From JBBDXA01 sp040902585 (lineage in GTDB: Bacteria > Planctomycetota > Phycisphaerae > Phycisphaerales > Phycisphaeraceae), in assembly GCA_040902585.1 (NCBI GenBank), contig JBBDXA010000030.1, positions 1 to 49,339 on the forward strand: 49,339 nucleotides of DNA, read 5' to 3'. The position numbers were made by a program, and so were the translations under genes. Shown in pieces: positions 1 through 8,157 of this stretch (position 1 is the first letter of the stretch; each line of letters begins with the position of its first letter). Under the pieces are notes generated by a model that worked only from the letters and a program-made list of their open reading frames with translations, ran no database searches and was not told the origin of the DNA.

Positions 1-305
<305 letters not shown>

Positions 306-390
306 GGCAAAAGAGTGTGAGTGATTCCGTTCACTCGTATTGTGTCACGTTCGCCCGATTGTGCCAAGCGAAAGTTGAGGGGAATGCACC

Positions 391-1983
391 TCAGGCCGCG
401 CCGACGGTTGACTGCCCCTGCCACGCCTGCAGCGCGGCCGCGGCATGCTCGCGGTCATCGAAGTGCCGCTTTTCCCGGCCGATGATCTGGTAATCCTCGT
501 GACCCTTGCCGGCGATGAGCACGATGTCTTCAGGCATCGCCGCGCGAATCGCCCGCTGGATCGCAAGAGCGCGATCAGGTTCGATGATCACTTCATCGAA
601 TTTGTGATCAGGCACCCCTTTGAGAATCCCTTCGAGAATCATCCGCGGGTCTTCCGTGCGCGGGTTGTCACTGGTGATGATCACCACATCGGAGAGTGCG
701 CATGCCTCCGCAGCCATCAGCGGGCGTTTGGTCGCATCGCGATCACCGCCGCAGCCGAAGAGCGTGATGAGCCTGCCGCGGCAGACCGGGCGCAGGGCCT
801 TGAGTACGTTCTTCAAGGCATCGTGGGTGTGAGCGTAATCCACGAAAACCGTCGGCGCTTCCCCTTGGCCCTTGGCCCCTGGCCCCTGGCCCTCGCTGCC
901 CCCAGCGCCCCAATCCGCGCGCACCTGTTCCAACCGTCCCGGCGGGGCGGGGCACTGGGCCATCGCCTTGCGCAGGATGCGCGACAGGGGTGTGATGCAG
1001 TTCGCCGCCGCCGCCGCCTGCAGCGCGTTGTACACGTTGTGCTTTCCCGCCATCGGCAGCTTCACATCAATACTGCCCCAGGGCCCATCAAGCTGCACCC
1101 GGCTATGATCGGCCGCCAGCGTGATGATCCTCGCCCGGCAGCGGTTCACCTCCGCATCGGCACCTTCCTTCACGCTGCATCGAATCATGTGACCCTTGCA
1201 GTCGCGCAGCATGCGGTCCGCGGAGGCATCATCGCCGTTGACCACCGCCCACGCGCCGGGCGCGAGCTGTTCAAAGAGCATCGCCTTGGCGTCGGCATAA
1301 CGCTCCATGGTCTGGTGATAGTCCAGGTGATCGCGGGTGAGGTTGGTGAACACGGCGACATCCACATTGATCGCGGCGATGCGTCCCTGATGCAGGGCGT
1401 GACTGGAGGTTTCAGCGACGACCGCTTCGCAGCCGTTTTGAACCATCATGGCCAGCAGGCGGATGAAGCCGATGGCGCCGGGCGTGGTGAGCTCAGCCAC
1501 GGTGCGCACGCGACCATCGTCATTGGTCACCGTGCCGATGAGCCCGCAGCGGACGCCGGCCTGTTGCAGCAGGTGCTGCACGATGAATGCGGTGGTGGTC
1601 TTGCCGTTGGTCCCGGTGATGGCGATGACTTTGAGCTTGCGCGAAGGGAAGCCAAAGAAGCGCTCGGCAAGGCGACCGGCGAGAGCCTGATCGACAGCGG
1701 GCGCGGTGAGCAGCGCGGGGGCCGATGTCTGATGTCTGATTTCTGATTTCTGATTGGGAACCGCTGACTCCTGACCCCTGAGTACCGCTGCCGCCCCGCG
1801 ACCGATCGCATCGGCGATGTACCGGCTGGCATCCTCCCCGCCCCCGCCGCCCCCGCCGCGGGCGATGAACAGGCAGCCGGGCGTGGCGGTGCGCGAGTCG
1901 TCGGTGATGTCAGTGATTTCCAGCGACGGGTCGCCTTGGACCAGGGTCACGGGCAGGTCCGTGATGAGTTCGTCTAATCGCAT
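391..1983 (-). CDS. murE: MurE, UDP-MurNAc-L-Ala-D-Glu:meso-DAP ligase, with two low-complexity inserts
   Basis: This is a 530-aa Mur ligase, somewhat longer than the usual ~490. It has an N-terminal DSR..TPGCLFIA motif (residues 28-41), the ATP-binding GTNGKTTT (124-131), the central DHLDYH, and DNPRTEDP near residue 440. The DNPR motif is typical of enzymes that add meso-diaminopimelate, so a DAP-type peptidoglycan is expected. The motif usually written DYAHTPDAL reads DYAHTHDAL here. There are two in-frame insertions. Residues ~71-90 come from a heptamer array (1724-1784). Residues ~364-375 (EGQGPGAKGQG) come from a GGCCAAGGG-type repeat (861-893). A run of eight glycines (42-49) lies in the N-terminal domain. 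The frame stays open throughout, so the enzyme is probably functional. It was probably co-transcribed with murF. Confidence 0.95.
   Translation of the reverse strand: MRLDELITDLPVTLVQGDPSLEITDITDDSRTATPGCLFIARGGGGGGGEDASRYIADAIGRGAAAVLRGQESAVPNQKSEIRHQTSAPALLTAPAVDQALAGRLAERFFGFPSRKLKVIAITGTNGKTTTAFIVQHLLQQAGVRCGLIGTVTNDDGRVRTVAELTTPGAIGFIRLLAMMVQNGCEAVVAETSSHALHQGRIAAINVDVAVFTNLTRDHLDYHQTMERYADAKAMLFEQLAPGAWAVVNGDDASADRMLRDCKGHMIRCSVKEGADAEVNRCRARIITLAADHSRVQLDGPWGSIDVKLPMAGKHNVYNALQAAAAANCITPLSRILRKAMAQCPAPPGRLEQVRADWGAGGSEGQGPGAKGQGEAPTVFVDYAHTHDALKNVLKALRPVCRGRLITLFGCGGDRDATKRPLMAAEACALSDVVIITSDNPRTEDPRMILEGILKGVPDHKFDEVIIEPDRALAIQRAIRAAMPEDIVLIAGKGHEDYQIIGREKRHFDDREHAAAALQAWQGQSTVGAA
861..893. 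repeat. F5 repeat (CCCTTGGCCCTTGGCCCCT) inside murE
   Basis: A tandem C-rich heptamer (CCTTGGC / CCCTGGC) is translated on the minus strand as GQGPGAKGQG. The same sequence appears in rnr (11129-11221) and pepA (21862-21888). It sits in a surface-loop position just before the MurE DYAHT motif. Confidence 0.8.
1724..1784. repeat. Heptamer array inside murE
   Basis: Four to five 7-bp units (GATGTCT, GATGTCT, GATTTCT, GATTTCT, GATTGGG) are followed by a second array of CTGACTC/CTGACCC type. The array is in frame with murE and encodes residues ~71-90, a stretch that lies between the N-terminal domain and the ATP-binding domain. Confidence 0.75.
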
Positions 1984-2252
1984 GTCAAGTCTCTCACTTC
2001 AGGACCGCGGCGGGCGCGGGCAGGCGTCATCCATGAGCCGATCCGATCGCCGGACACCCTTGCGTGATGTTAGGTCAACCACCGTAGGTTTTATCGGTCA
2101 TCGCGCCCGGATTAACGGAAAAACAATGCGGGGGAAGGGACGGAGGGACGGAGGAACGGAGGAACGAAGGGAGGGGGCGAGGGGGCGCAGGGCAGGCCTC
2201 GGCTCTTTAGAGCCGAGCCTCGACTCGGAACCCGGAACCCAGAACCCGGAAC
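1984..2252. other. Intergenic stretch upstream of murE with tandem repeats
   Basis: No gene is supported here. The stretch holds an octamer array (GGGACGGA type, 2137-2172), a G-rich tract, and a heptamer array (GGAACCC type, 2227-2254) that touches the stop codon of the next minus-strand gene. The murE promoter should lie here but I cannot assign it. Confidence 0.5.
2137..2172. repeat. F6 octamer array, GGGACGGA type
   Basis: Four and a half 8-bp units read GGGACGGA, GGGACGGA, GGAACGGA, GGAACGAA, GGGAGGGG. Related units recur at 6362-6394 after oppA and at 47840-47879 inside moeA. Confidence 0.8.
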
Positions 2253-2444
2253 TCATCTCCTCCCCACACACGCCGGGCTCGTGCCTTCGCGCACCCACAC
2301 GCTCTGAAGCCCGCCCCGGCGATCGGTCAGCGACAGCCGGCGAAGATAGGTCGCCAGTGCGGCCTCATTGAACCGGCTGAGGAACTGCTCGCTGGCGGAA
2401 CGGTTGCGCTGACGGATGGCCGTGATCAGGTCGTGCTTGCTCAT
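2253..2444 (-). CDS. Small conserved-looking protein of unknown function, 63 aa
   Basis: The protein starts MSKHDLITAIRQRNRSASEQ and contains FNEAALATYLRRLSLTDRR. The start at 2444 is chosen because AAGGAAG stands a few bases upstream on the minus strand; an in-frame upstream start at 2480 would add 12 residues without a good ribosome site. It is predicted to be largely helical, with a basic middle segment and no signal peptide or membrane segment. I do not recognise a named family. The stop codon lies at the edge of a GGAACCC heptamer array. It could be a small DNA- or RNA-binding protein, but nothing in the sequence proves it. Confidence 0.6.
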   Translation of the reverse strand: MSKHDLITAIRQRNRSASEQFLSRFNEAALATYLRRLSLTDRRGGLQSVWVREGTSPACVGRR

Positions 2445-2556
2445 GGGTGCTTCCTTAGATGAAAGGCGACAAGCAACCATCGGCCAAGTGCCTGCCCTAT
2501 AAGAACCCCATCGGATTAGCGGACATAGCCCCGCGTTATCGGCATCAGGCCTTTCA

Positions 2557-2620
2557 CCACGGATAGCACGGATGCCACGGATTGAGCTTTTCTAATCCGT
2601 GCCATCCGTGAAATCCGTGG
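2557..2620. repeat. F11 hairpin repeat, CCACGGAT type
   Basis: Two 27-nt arms (2557-2583 and 2594-2620) pair with about three mismatches around a 10-nt loop. Each arm is three CCACGGAT/GCACGGAT-like units of about 9 bp. It lies between two divergent small genes and could act as a terminator or be a dispersed element. Confidence 0.75.
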
Positions 2621-2736
2621 TCAAATGCTTTTCACTCCACCCGCGGCGCCAACGCCGATCCACTTGCCTTTAGCGCATCGCCCGTTTCTAATCTCGCTCG
2701 CCGTTCGCTTCGTTTCACGCCGAGAAAGGTGTACGC

Positions 2737-3183
2737 ATGTGGCTTGATATTCACAGTCCGCACTCCGGCCGCATCGTTCGCGTCCGCGACAAAGACGTCG
2801 GCCGCAGTGTGCGCGATGAAGATGGACGCATCTTTTTCGTCCTCGCCCGGCCCACCGGCGAAGGGCACTACGCCTCCCTGACCCGCACCGGCGGTCCCAG
2901 GGAAGAGCAAAATTACGACACCATGCTCGCCAAACAGGCGACCGCCAAGGCCAGCGGCGAGGAACGCTCGACCGCCCAGATTCACGATGCCACAGGCCGG
3001 GCCCGTTCCACGCTCAAGGGCCGGTTGATTTTGCTGGTGATCATTGTCGCGGTGCTGGCGGTGGCGTATCTTTTCACGAAGGGCTCGCTGGGCAACGGTC
3101 GCTGGCCGTGGGAGTCGCCGCCTCCGACGCCGGTCGTGCCGCAGCAACCCGTCAACCCGCCGCCGCCCGCCGGGGGTTCCTGA
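2737..3183 (+). CDS. Unknown single-pass membrane protein, 148 aa
   Basis: The first ~85 residues are soluble and rich in charged residues (MWLDIHSPHSGRIVRVRD...). A single membrane segment follows near residues 95-113 (LILLVIIVAVLAVAYLF). The tail is short and proline-rich (PPPTPVVPQQPVNPPPPAGG). The topology suggests a cytoplasmic N-terminus with a small exported tail. It stands alone, followed within 10 bp by a clear stem-loop terminator. I do not recognise the family. Confidence 0.6.
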   Translation: MWLDIHSPHSGRIVRVRDKDVGRSVRDEDGRIFFVLARPTGEGHYASLTRTGGPREEQNYDTMLAKQATAKASGEERSTAQIHDATGRARSTLKGRLILLVIIVAVLAVAYLFTKGSLGNGRWPWESPPPTPVVPQQPVNPPPPAGGS

Positions 3184-3190
3184 AAAGAAA

Positions 3191-3218
3191 AAGCATCCGC
3201 CGTTTCCAGCGGATGCTT
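3191..3218. terminator. Stem-loop terminator after the 148-aa membrane protein
   Basis: A perfect 10-bp stem (AAGCATCCGC / GCGGATGCTT) closes an 8-nt loop, starting 8 bp after the stop codon at 3183. An A-rich run precedes it, so it could also end minus-strand transcripts. Confidence 0.8.
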
Positions 3219-3231
3219 CTGTAATTCAAGT

Positions 3232-3320
3232 CTGGAGTCCTGAGTCCTGAGTCCTGAGTCCTGGGTCCTGGGTCCTGGGTCTGGAACTTTCAACTTTCAA
3301 TTTTCAACTTTTCACTTTCA
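3232..3320. repeat. Octamer and heptamer arrays downstream of the FKBP gene
   Basis: About six copies of an 8-bp unit (GTCCTGAG changing to GTCCTGGG, 3232-3283) run into a CAACTTT-type array (3285-3320). They fill the space between two convergent genes, next to a terminator. Confidence 0.75.
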
Positions 3321-3326
3321 GCAAAC

Positions 3327-4172
3327 TCACTCTTCAATGCTGATCAGTTCCACCTCAAACACCAGCACCGCGTTGGGGCCGATCGATCCATCCCGGCTGC
3401 CGCGCACGCCGTAGGCCAGTTCCGCAGGCACGTACAGTTTCCACTTGGAACCGACGGGCATCATTTGCAGAGCCTCGGTCCAGCCGTCGATCACGCCGCC
3501 GACGGCGAACTGGGCCGGCTCATTGCGGTCGTAGCTGGAGTCGAACTGCTTGCCGTCGAGCAGCGTGCCTTTGTAATGCGTGCGAACGGTGTCCTTGGCG
3601 GTCGGGGTCTTGCCCGTGCCCTGCTTGAGGACTTCATATTGCAGGCCGCTGGCGGTGGTCTTCACGCCTTCGCGCGTTTTGTTCTTGGCGAGGTACTCGG
3701 CACCTTCCTTCTGATTCTTCTCGCCCAGGGCCTTGCGGGCCGCCATCGCCTCTTCCTGCTTGGCCGCGGCCTTGGCTTCCAGCTCCTGCTGGAATGCCTG
3801 GATCGCCGCCGCCATCTGCTCTTCGGTCAGCAGCAACTTGGTGCCTTCACCGGCCAGGGCGTCTTTGATGCCCTTCAGCAGAACGTCGGCATCGACCTCG
3901 ATCGCGTCCCGCGCCATGCTTCGGCCGATGTTCAAGCCGATCACATAACTCACCTTTTCCTTCAGCGTCTTGAGCGGCCCGGTGTCGGCGGGGGCAGGTT
4001 CCGCGGGCTTGGGCTCGGCGGGCTTCGGCTCGGCCTTGGCGGGTTCTTCCTTCTTAGGATCGGCAGCGGCAGGCGCGTCAACAGCAGGGGCCGCGGCGGC
4101 GGGCTTGTCTTCAGCCATCACCGAAAGCGGCGAAAGTACGAGACCGGCGAGAATCATCCACGTGCGAAGCAT
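3327..4172 (-). CDS. Exported FKBP-type peptidyl-prolyl cis-trans isomerase
   Basis: This is a 281-aa protein with a signal peptide (MLRTWMILAGLVLSPLSVMA). An Ala/Pro/Lys-rich linker with AEPKPAEPKPAEPAPA repeats follows. Next is an FKBP N-terminal dimerisation-type domain (KEKVSYVIGLNIGRSM...), and then a C-terminal FKBP domain (~185-281). The FKBP domain has the family signature residues DSSYDR, VIDGWTEAL, YVPAELAYG and GPNAVLVFEVEL. The order matches FkpA/Mip-type chaperone isomerases that assist folding outside the cytoplasm. The start at 4172 is chosen for the signal peptide and an AAAGG ribosome site; an in-frame upstream start at 4319 adds 49 implausible residues. Confidence 0.93.
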   Translation of the reverse strand: MLRTWMILAGLVLSPLSVMAEDKPAAAAPAVDAPAAADPKKEEPAKAEPKPAEPKPAEPAPADTGPLKTLKEKVSYVIGLNIGRSMARDAIEVDADVLLKGIKDALAGEGTKLLLTEEQMAAAIQAFQQELEAKAAAKQEEAMAARKALGEKNQKEGAEYLAKNKTREGVKTTASGLQYEVLKQGTGKTPTAKDTVRTHYKGTLLDGKQFDSSYDRNEPAQFAVGGVIDGWTEALQMMPVGSKWKLYVPAELAYGVRGSRDGSIGPNAVLVFEVELISIEE

Positions 4173-4374
4173 CTTCAATCCTTTCAAGGGTGGTACGACA
4201 AGGGAGTGTGGCCGCGAATCGGCGGGCCGACCGTGCCCCGGCGTCTGCCGAGAGCAAGCGAAACAGTATAACGATTCAGGCCTCGGCGCGGTCTGGCGAT
4301 TTGCAGTGATTGCAGGCATTCATCTTTTCCCCCGTCTGGTAGGGCGCACCTCGAAGAACACGTGTGAGAACGAT

Positions 4375-4452
4375 GGAGCATCATCCCGGCAGGGTGGTGC
4401 ATGCCCAGGTAACCTTGCGTCTCCGGCACCGCCCTGCCGGGACGGTGCTCCA
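4375..4452. repeat. F1 inverted pair (REPIN-like)
   Basis: A forward unit (4375-4400, GGAGCATCATCCCGGCAGGG then TGGTGC) faces a reverse unit (4425-4452). Each unit is itself a hairpin with a bulged ~10-bp stem, and the two pair with each other. It lies between the FKBP and oppA starts, which are divergent. Confidence 0.85.
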
Positions 4453-4523
4453 GTTCGAAACTTCTCACTCCCATTCTAAGGCCCGCACCCTGCCGGGTGG
4501 GGCTTCCGGTTACAATCCCCGCC

Positions 4524-6365
4524 ATGCGGTGGCTTATCCCGATCCTCATCGTCGATGCTCTTCTCATCGCCTACCTCTTCACCGGCGGCGCGGAGGAGAA
4601 ACGCGCCGACCTCGTCTTCGCTTCCTCCAGCGAACACAACAGCCTCGACCCGCAGCAGCTCTCATGGAGCCACGACATCCGCATCGTCGAGAATCTCTTC
4701 GAGCCGCTGGTGAAGATCAAGATCCCCGAACTCACACCCGAGCCCGGCGTCGCCGAAAGCTGGACCATCAGCGAGGACGGCAAGACCTACACCTTCAAAC
4801 TCCGCAAGGACGCCAAGTGGAGTAACGGCGATCTCGTCAAGGCGAGCGATTTCGTCTACGCCTGGCGCCGCGCCCTTCTGCCGGACCTGGCCGCGGACTA
4901 CACGCAGCTTCTGTGGGTCATCAAAGGCGCGGAGGCGTTCTTCAACTGGCGCACCGCGGAACTGGAGACCTACGCCAAGCTGCCCGCGAAGGAAAAATCC
5001 GAGGAGCGGGCCGCGGCTCTCATGAAGAAAACCTACGCGCACTTCAGCGAGACCGTCGGGCTGGCCACGCCCGATGACTTCACACTCGTCGTCACACTCG
5101 AACGCCCTGTGCCCTACCTTCTCGAACTGGCTGCGTTCATCACTTGGGTGCCTGTTCATGCAAACACTTGCGACGCGCAGACGCTGATGGACCCCGAGAG
5201 CGGCCGGCTGATTCAGGATCCTTACTGGACACGCCCTGCCGAGAGCGCGACGGATGAGAAGCCCGCGCTGGTCTGCAACGGGCCTTATGTGCTCCAGCGG
5301 CGGCGGTTTCGCCGCGACCTGCTGCTCGTCGCCAACAAGCAGTTCCGCGACTACGCCCTGATGGGCAACAAGAGTGTTCTGGAAGTGATCGTGCCTGATG
5401 GACAGGCCCAGTATCTGATGTTCACGCGCGGCGAAGTGGACTGGATTCCCTCTTTCACCGGCGGACAGATGGGGCCGGAACTGCTGCGGCAGAAGATCGC
5501 GCTGGAGCGGCTGAAGGAATTCCGCATGCCGTTCACGGGAGAAGCGATTGCCGCGGAACTGCCCTCGCGCGACTTCGTTCACCCCGTGCCCTCGGCCGGC
5601 ACGTATTACTACATGTTCAACTGCAACGAGAAGCTGATTGACGGCACGCCCAACCCGCTGCACGATCCGCGCGTGCGCCTGGCGCTGTCGCTGGCGATAG
5701 ATCGCGATCGCATCGTCAATGCGGTGACGCGACTCGGTCAACCGGTGGCGGCGACATTTGTTCCCGTCGGCTCGCTGCCGAACTACGACGCCCCGAAGGA
5801 AGCGGGCGTGCTCTTCGACCCCGCGCGAGCCCGGAAGGTGCTCGCCGAGGCGGGCTATCCGGGCGGCAAGGGCATCAAAGGTCTTACCATCATCTACAAC
5901 ACCGGCAGCGAGCACGAGAACACCGCCCAGTCCATCGCCTACACCTGGAAACACGAACTGGGTATCGATGTTCCCATCAAGGGCGTCGAAACGACCGCCT
6001 TGGGCGACGCCCACAAGAAGCAGGATTACTCCATCGCCCGTGCCGGCTGGAACGGCGATTACCTGGACCCCACGACCTTCCTCGACAAGTTCCTCAAGGA
6101 CAACGGCAACAACGACAGCAAGTACAACAATCCGAAATTCGAGTCGCTGATGAAGGAAGCCGCGACTCAGCTCGATCCGAAAAAACGCATGGCCCTCCTG
6201 CGCGAAGCGGAGACGATCATGCTTCAGGACGCAGCCATCGCCCCGATCTACCAGTCCGTCACGATCGATCTTTACGACTCCGCGAAGGTGAAGAACATGC
6301 ACCTGAATCCGTGGGGATTCCGAAGGACGGAAAACGTGGTGGTGGATAGGGGGGAGAAGAAGTGA
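4524..6365 (+). CDS. oppA: Oligopeptide ABC transporter substrate-binding protein (OppA family)
   Basis: This 613-aa protein belongs to the SBP_bac_5 family, which binds peptides outside the membrane and delivers them to an OppB/OppC permease. It shows the family patterns: SLDPQQLSWSHDIRIVENLFEPL near the start, PGVAESWTISEDGKTYTF, DFVYAWRRAL, and DPRVRLALSLAIDRDRIV later on. The N-terminus (MRWLIPILIVDALLIAYLF) is a hydrophobic anchor without an obvious lipobox cysteine, so it is probably membrane-tethered. The ATG at 4524 is preferred to an upstream in-frame start because the anchor begins there. The stop codon lies in a GTGACGGA octamer array. Only oppB follows; there is no oppC, oppD or oppF nearby. 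Confidence 0.93.
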   Translation: MRWLIPILIVDALLIAYLFTGGAEEKRADLVFASSSEHNSLDPQQLSWSHDIRIVENLFEPLVKIKIPELTPEPGVAESWTISEDGKTYTFKLRKDAKWSNGDLVKASDFVYAWRRALLPDLAADYTQLLWVIKGAEAFFNWRTAELETYAKLPAKEKSEERAAALMKKTYAHFSETVGLATPDDFTLVVTLERPVPYLLELAAFITWVPVHANTCDAQTLMDPESGRLIQDPYWTRPAESATDEKPALVCNGPYVLQRRRFRRDLLLVANKQFRDYALMGNKSVLEVIVPDGQAQYLMFTRGEVDWIPSFTGGQMGPELLRQKIALERLKEFRMPFTGEAIAAELPSRDFVHPVPSAGTYYYMFNCNEKLIDGTPNPLHDPRVRLALSLAIDRDRIVNAVTRLGQPVAATFVPVGSLPNYDAPKEAGVLFDPARARKVLAEAGYPGGKGIKGLTIIYNTGSEHENTAQSIAYTWKHELGIDVPIKGVETTALGDAHKKQDYSIARAGWNGDYLDPTTFLDKFLKDNGNNDSKYNNPKFESLMKEAATQLDPKKRMALLREAETIMLQDAAIAPIYQSVTIDLYDSAKVKNMHLNPWGFRRTENVVVDRGEKK

Positions 6366-6394
6366 CGGAGTGACGGAGTGACGGAGTGACGAAG
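6362..6394. repeat. F6 octamer array overlapping the oppA stop
   Basis: Four 8-bp units (GTGACGGA three times, then GTGACGAA) begin one base before the TGA of oppA, so the array supplies the stop codon. It separates oppA from oppB. Confidence 0.8.
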
Positions 6395-6432
6395 TGTGAG
6401 ACACGATTGAGACTGGACAAGAACCCGCGCCC

Positions 6433-7350
6433 ATGACTCGACTGATTGTCATCCGACTGCTTCAGCTACCCGTGATCCTCGCGGTGATCTTCTTCATCAC
6501 CTTTGCGCTGGCGTGGGCGCTGCCGGGCGATCCGCTCCAGCGTCCCGAAGGGCAGCGACCGCCGCCGGAAGTCGCGCTGGCGATGAAGAAGCAGTTCAAC
6601 ATGGACAGCATGCCGTCGTTCCTCGTCAGCTACATGAAGAACCTGGCCAAGGGCGACCTGGGCCCGAGCCTCAAGCATCGCGATCAGCGGGTCAACGACA
6701 TCATCGCCTCCGGCCTGCCCGTCAGCGCCGTGCTGGGCGTCGCCTCGCTGTTCATCGCCCTGCACATCGGCCTGTTCGCCGGCATCATCGGGGCGCTCAA
6801 GCCCGGCTCAGGCTGGGATTTTTCCAGCCTGCTCATCGCCTTGGTGGGCATCAGTCTGCCCACGTTCGTCACCGGCGCGATCCTGCTCGTGGTCTTCGCG
6901 GGCCTGACCAATTTGCTTCCGCCCGGCGGCTGGGGTTCGCCCAGTCATCTGATCCTGCCGGCTGTCGCCCTCGCCCTCGCGCCGGCAGCCTACATCGCGC
7001 GGCTCGTTCGCCTGGGCCTGGCGGATGTGATGGGCAGCGATTTCATCCGCACCGCTCGCGCCAAGGGCCTCTCCGTCAAACGCGCCCTCTTCGATCACGC
7101 CATGAAAGTCGCGTTCCTCCCCGTCCTCAGCTTCCTCGGCCCCGCAGCCGCCGCGACCATGACCGGCTCCTTCGTCATCGAAAAAGTCTTCGCCATCCCC
7201 GGCCTGGGCGAACATTTCGTCAACGCCGTGCTGAATAAAGATCAGTTCCTCATCCTCGGCCTCGTGCTGGTTTACTCGACGATTCTCGTGCTGTTCAACC
7301 TCGTCGTCGATGTGGCGTACGCGTGGGTCGATCCGCGCATTGAAATCTAA
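6433..7350 (+). CDS. oppB: Oligopeptide ABC transporter permease (OppB family)
   Basis: This 305-aa integral membrane protein starts MTRLIVIRLLQLPVILAVIF, the usual first helix of DppB/OppB permeases, followed by ALPGDPLQ. Six membrane segments are apparent. The cytoplasmic EAA loop that contacts the ATPase is present (FIRTARAKGLSVKRALFDH), followed by AIPGLGEHFVNAVLNKD, a hallmark of the family. It lies 67 bp after oppA on the same strand. The partner permease and the ATPases must be elsewhere, or the pair is an orphan. A long inverted repeat after the stop may terminate it. Confidence 0.93.
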   Translation: MTRLIVIRLLQLPVILAVIFFITFALAWALPGDPLQRPEGQRPPPEVALAMKKQFNMDSMPSFLVSYMKNLAKGDLGPSLKHRDQRVNDIIASGLPVSAVLGVASLFIALHIGLFAGIIGALKPGSGWDFSSLLIALVGISLPTFVTGAILLVVFAGLTNLLPPGGWGSPSHLILPAVALALAPAAYIARLVRLGLADVMGSDFIRTARAKGLSVKRALFDHAMKVAFLPVLSFLGPAAAATMTGSFVIEKVFAIPGLGEHFVNAVLNKDQFLILGLVLVYSTILVLFNLVVDVAYAWVDPRIEI

Positions 7351-7369
7351 CCGCGGGACGCGGGGCGCG

Positions 7370-7538
7370 AAATCTCAAAGACAAAAGATCCAAATCTCAA
7401 ACAAGCTCCAATCACCAATCTCAAATTTCAAATTTCAAATCGTCGATCGACGGGTATTCGTTCACCCGCTCGTTTTCTTCCTTTAGATTTTTCTCTTTGT
7501 GATTTGTTTGAGATTTGGGTTTTTTGTCTTTGAGATTT
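7370..7538. repeat. F7 long inverted repeat between convergent genes
   Basis: Two 34-nt arms (7370-7403 and 7505-7538) pair with three mismatches; the unit is AAATCTCAAA-like. The right arm reaches the stop codon of the MOSC gene. Between the arms lies more AAATTTCAAATTTCAAAT repeat. Its place between convergent stops fits a bidirectional terminator. Confidence 0.8.
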
Positions 7539-7980
7539 ATCCCTCCTCCGCGACGCCATCTCCCACGCGCACCACACCTTCATTCAAAATCTCTCCATAC
7601 ACCCCGCCGCGGCCTTCGCCGGCCAGGGCGCGGAACAATCCCGGATGAAGCTCATCGATGTGCGAGCAGGGTTGCGTGATGTTGTGAATCTTCACGCGCA
7701 GCGCGCCGACGGTGATCGTTTTGCCGACGAGGGGCGCGAGCGTGAGAGCATCGACAAGCACGTTGGCCCTTCGCGCGTGCCAGGGCAGGTCGAAGCCGAG
7801 GCGTGAAATCACATCGGCCCATTGCACGGCCGAGAGCAGCGTGATGCCGCGCCTGCCGCCTTTGCCGTGATCACCTTCGAGCGCGCCGCCTGCGGTCGCG
7901 CGGGCTTCGCTGACTTCGATCATGTCGATGGAGCGCGCGGGGCGAAGGGCGAGAGCGATGATCTTGCCGATGGTTTGCAT
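7537..7980 (-). CDS. MOSC-domain protein
   Basis: This is a 147-aa stand-alone MOSC domain (residues ~5-140). It has the early GGALEGDHGKGGRRGITLLS segment, an ANVLVDAL segment, and the conserved cysteine in QPCSHIDELHPGL. MOSC domains are beta-barrel sulfur or ligand carriers tied to molybdenum-cofactor chemistry and detoxification of N-hydroxylated compounds; the exact substrate cannot be read here. The start at 7980 (MQTIGKIIALALRPARS) is chosen because upstream in-frame codons lie inside an F2 repeat. moeA and a moaD-like gene occur 39 kb away. Confidence 0.85.
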   Translation of the reverse strand: MQTIGKIIALALRPARSIDMIEVSEARATAGGALEGDHGKGGRRGITLLSAVQWADVISRLGFDLPWHARRANVLVDALTLAPLVGKTITVGALRVKIHNITQPCSHIDELHPGLFRALAGEGRGGVYGEILNEGVVRVGDGVAEEG

Positions 7981-8019
7981 CGTGATTGAAAGTGTGCGAT
8001 TGAGAGAAACCTGGTCTGG

Positions 8020-8142
8020 GTGCCAAGGGTCGGCGAGGCTTTGCGAGGAGACCCGTGTCGTGGGCGTGGCGTTTTGTATTACACAGGAATCGCAGGTGGT
8101 TCGCACGGGTCTCGTCGGCGGACCTCCGCGACCCGTGGCACC
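8020..8142. repeat. F2 hairpin element, copy 1
   Basis: A 123-bp imperfect palindrome has GGTGCCA...TGGCACC ends and inner AGACCCGTG / CACGGGTCT motifs. The loop (GTGGGCGTGGCGTTTTGTAT) closely matches that of copy 2. It lies upstream of the MOSC gene and after lgt. Confidence 0.85.
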
Positions 8143-8157
8143 CTGAGATCAGCCACC

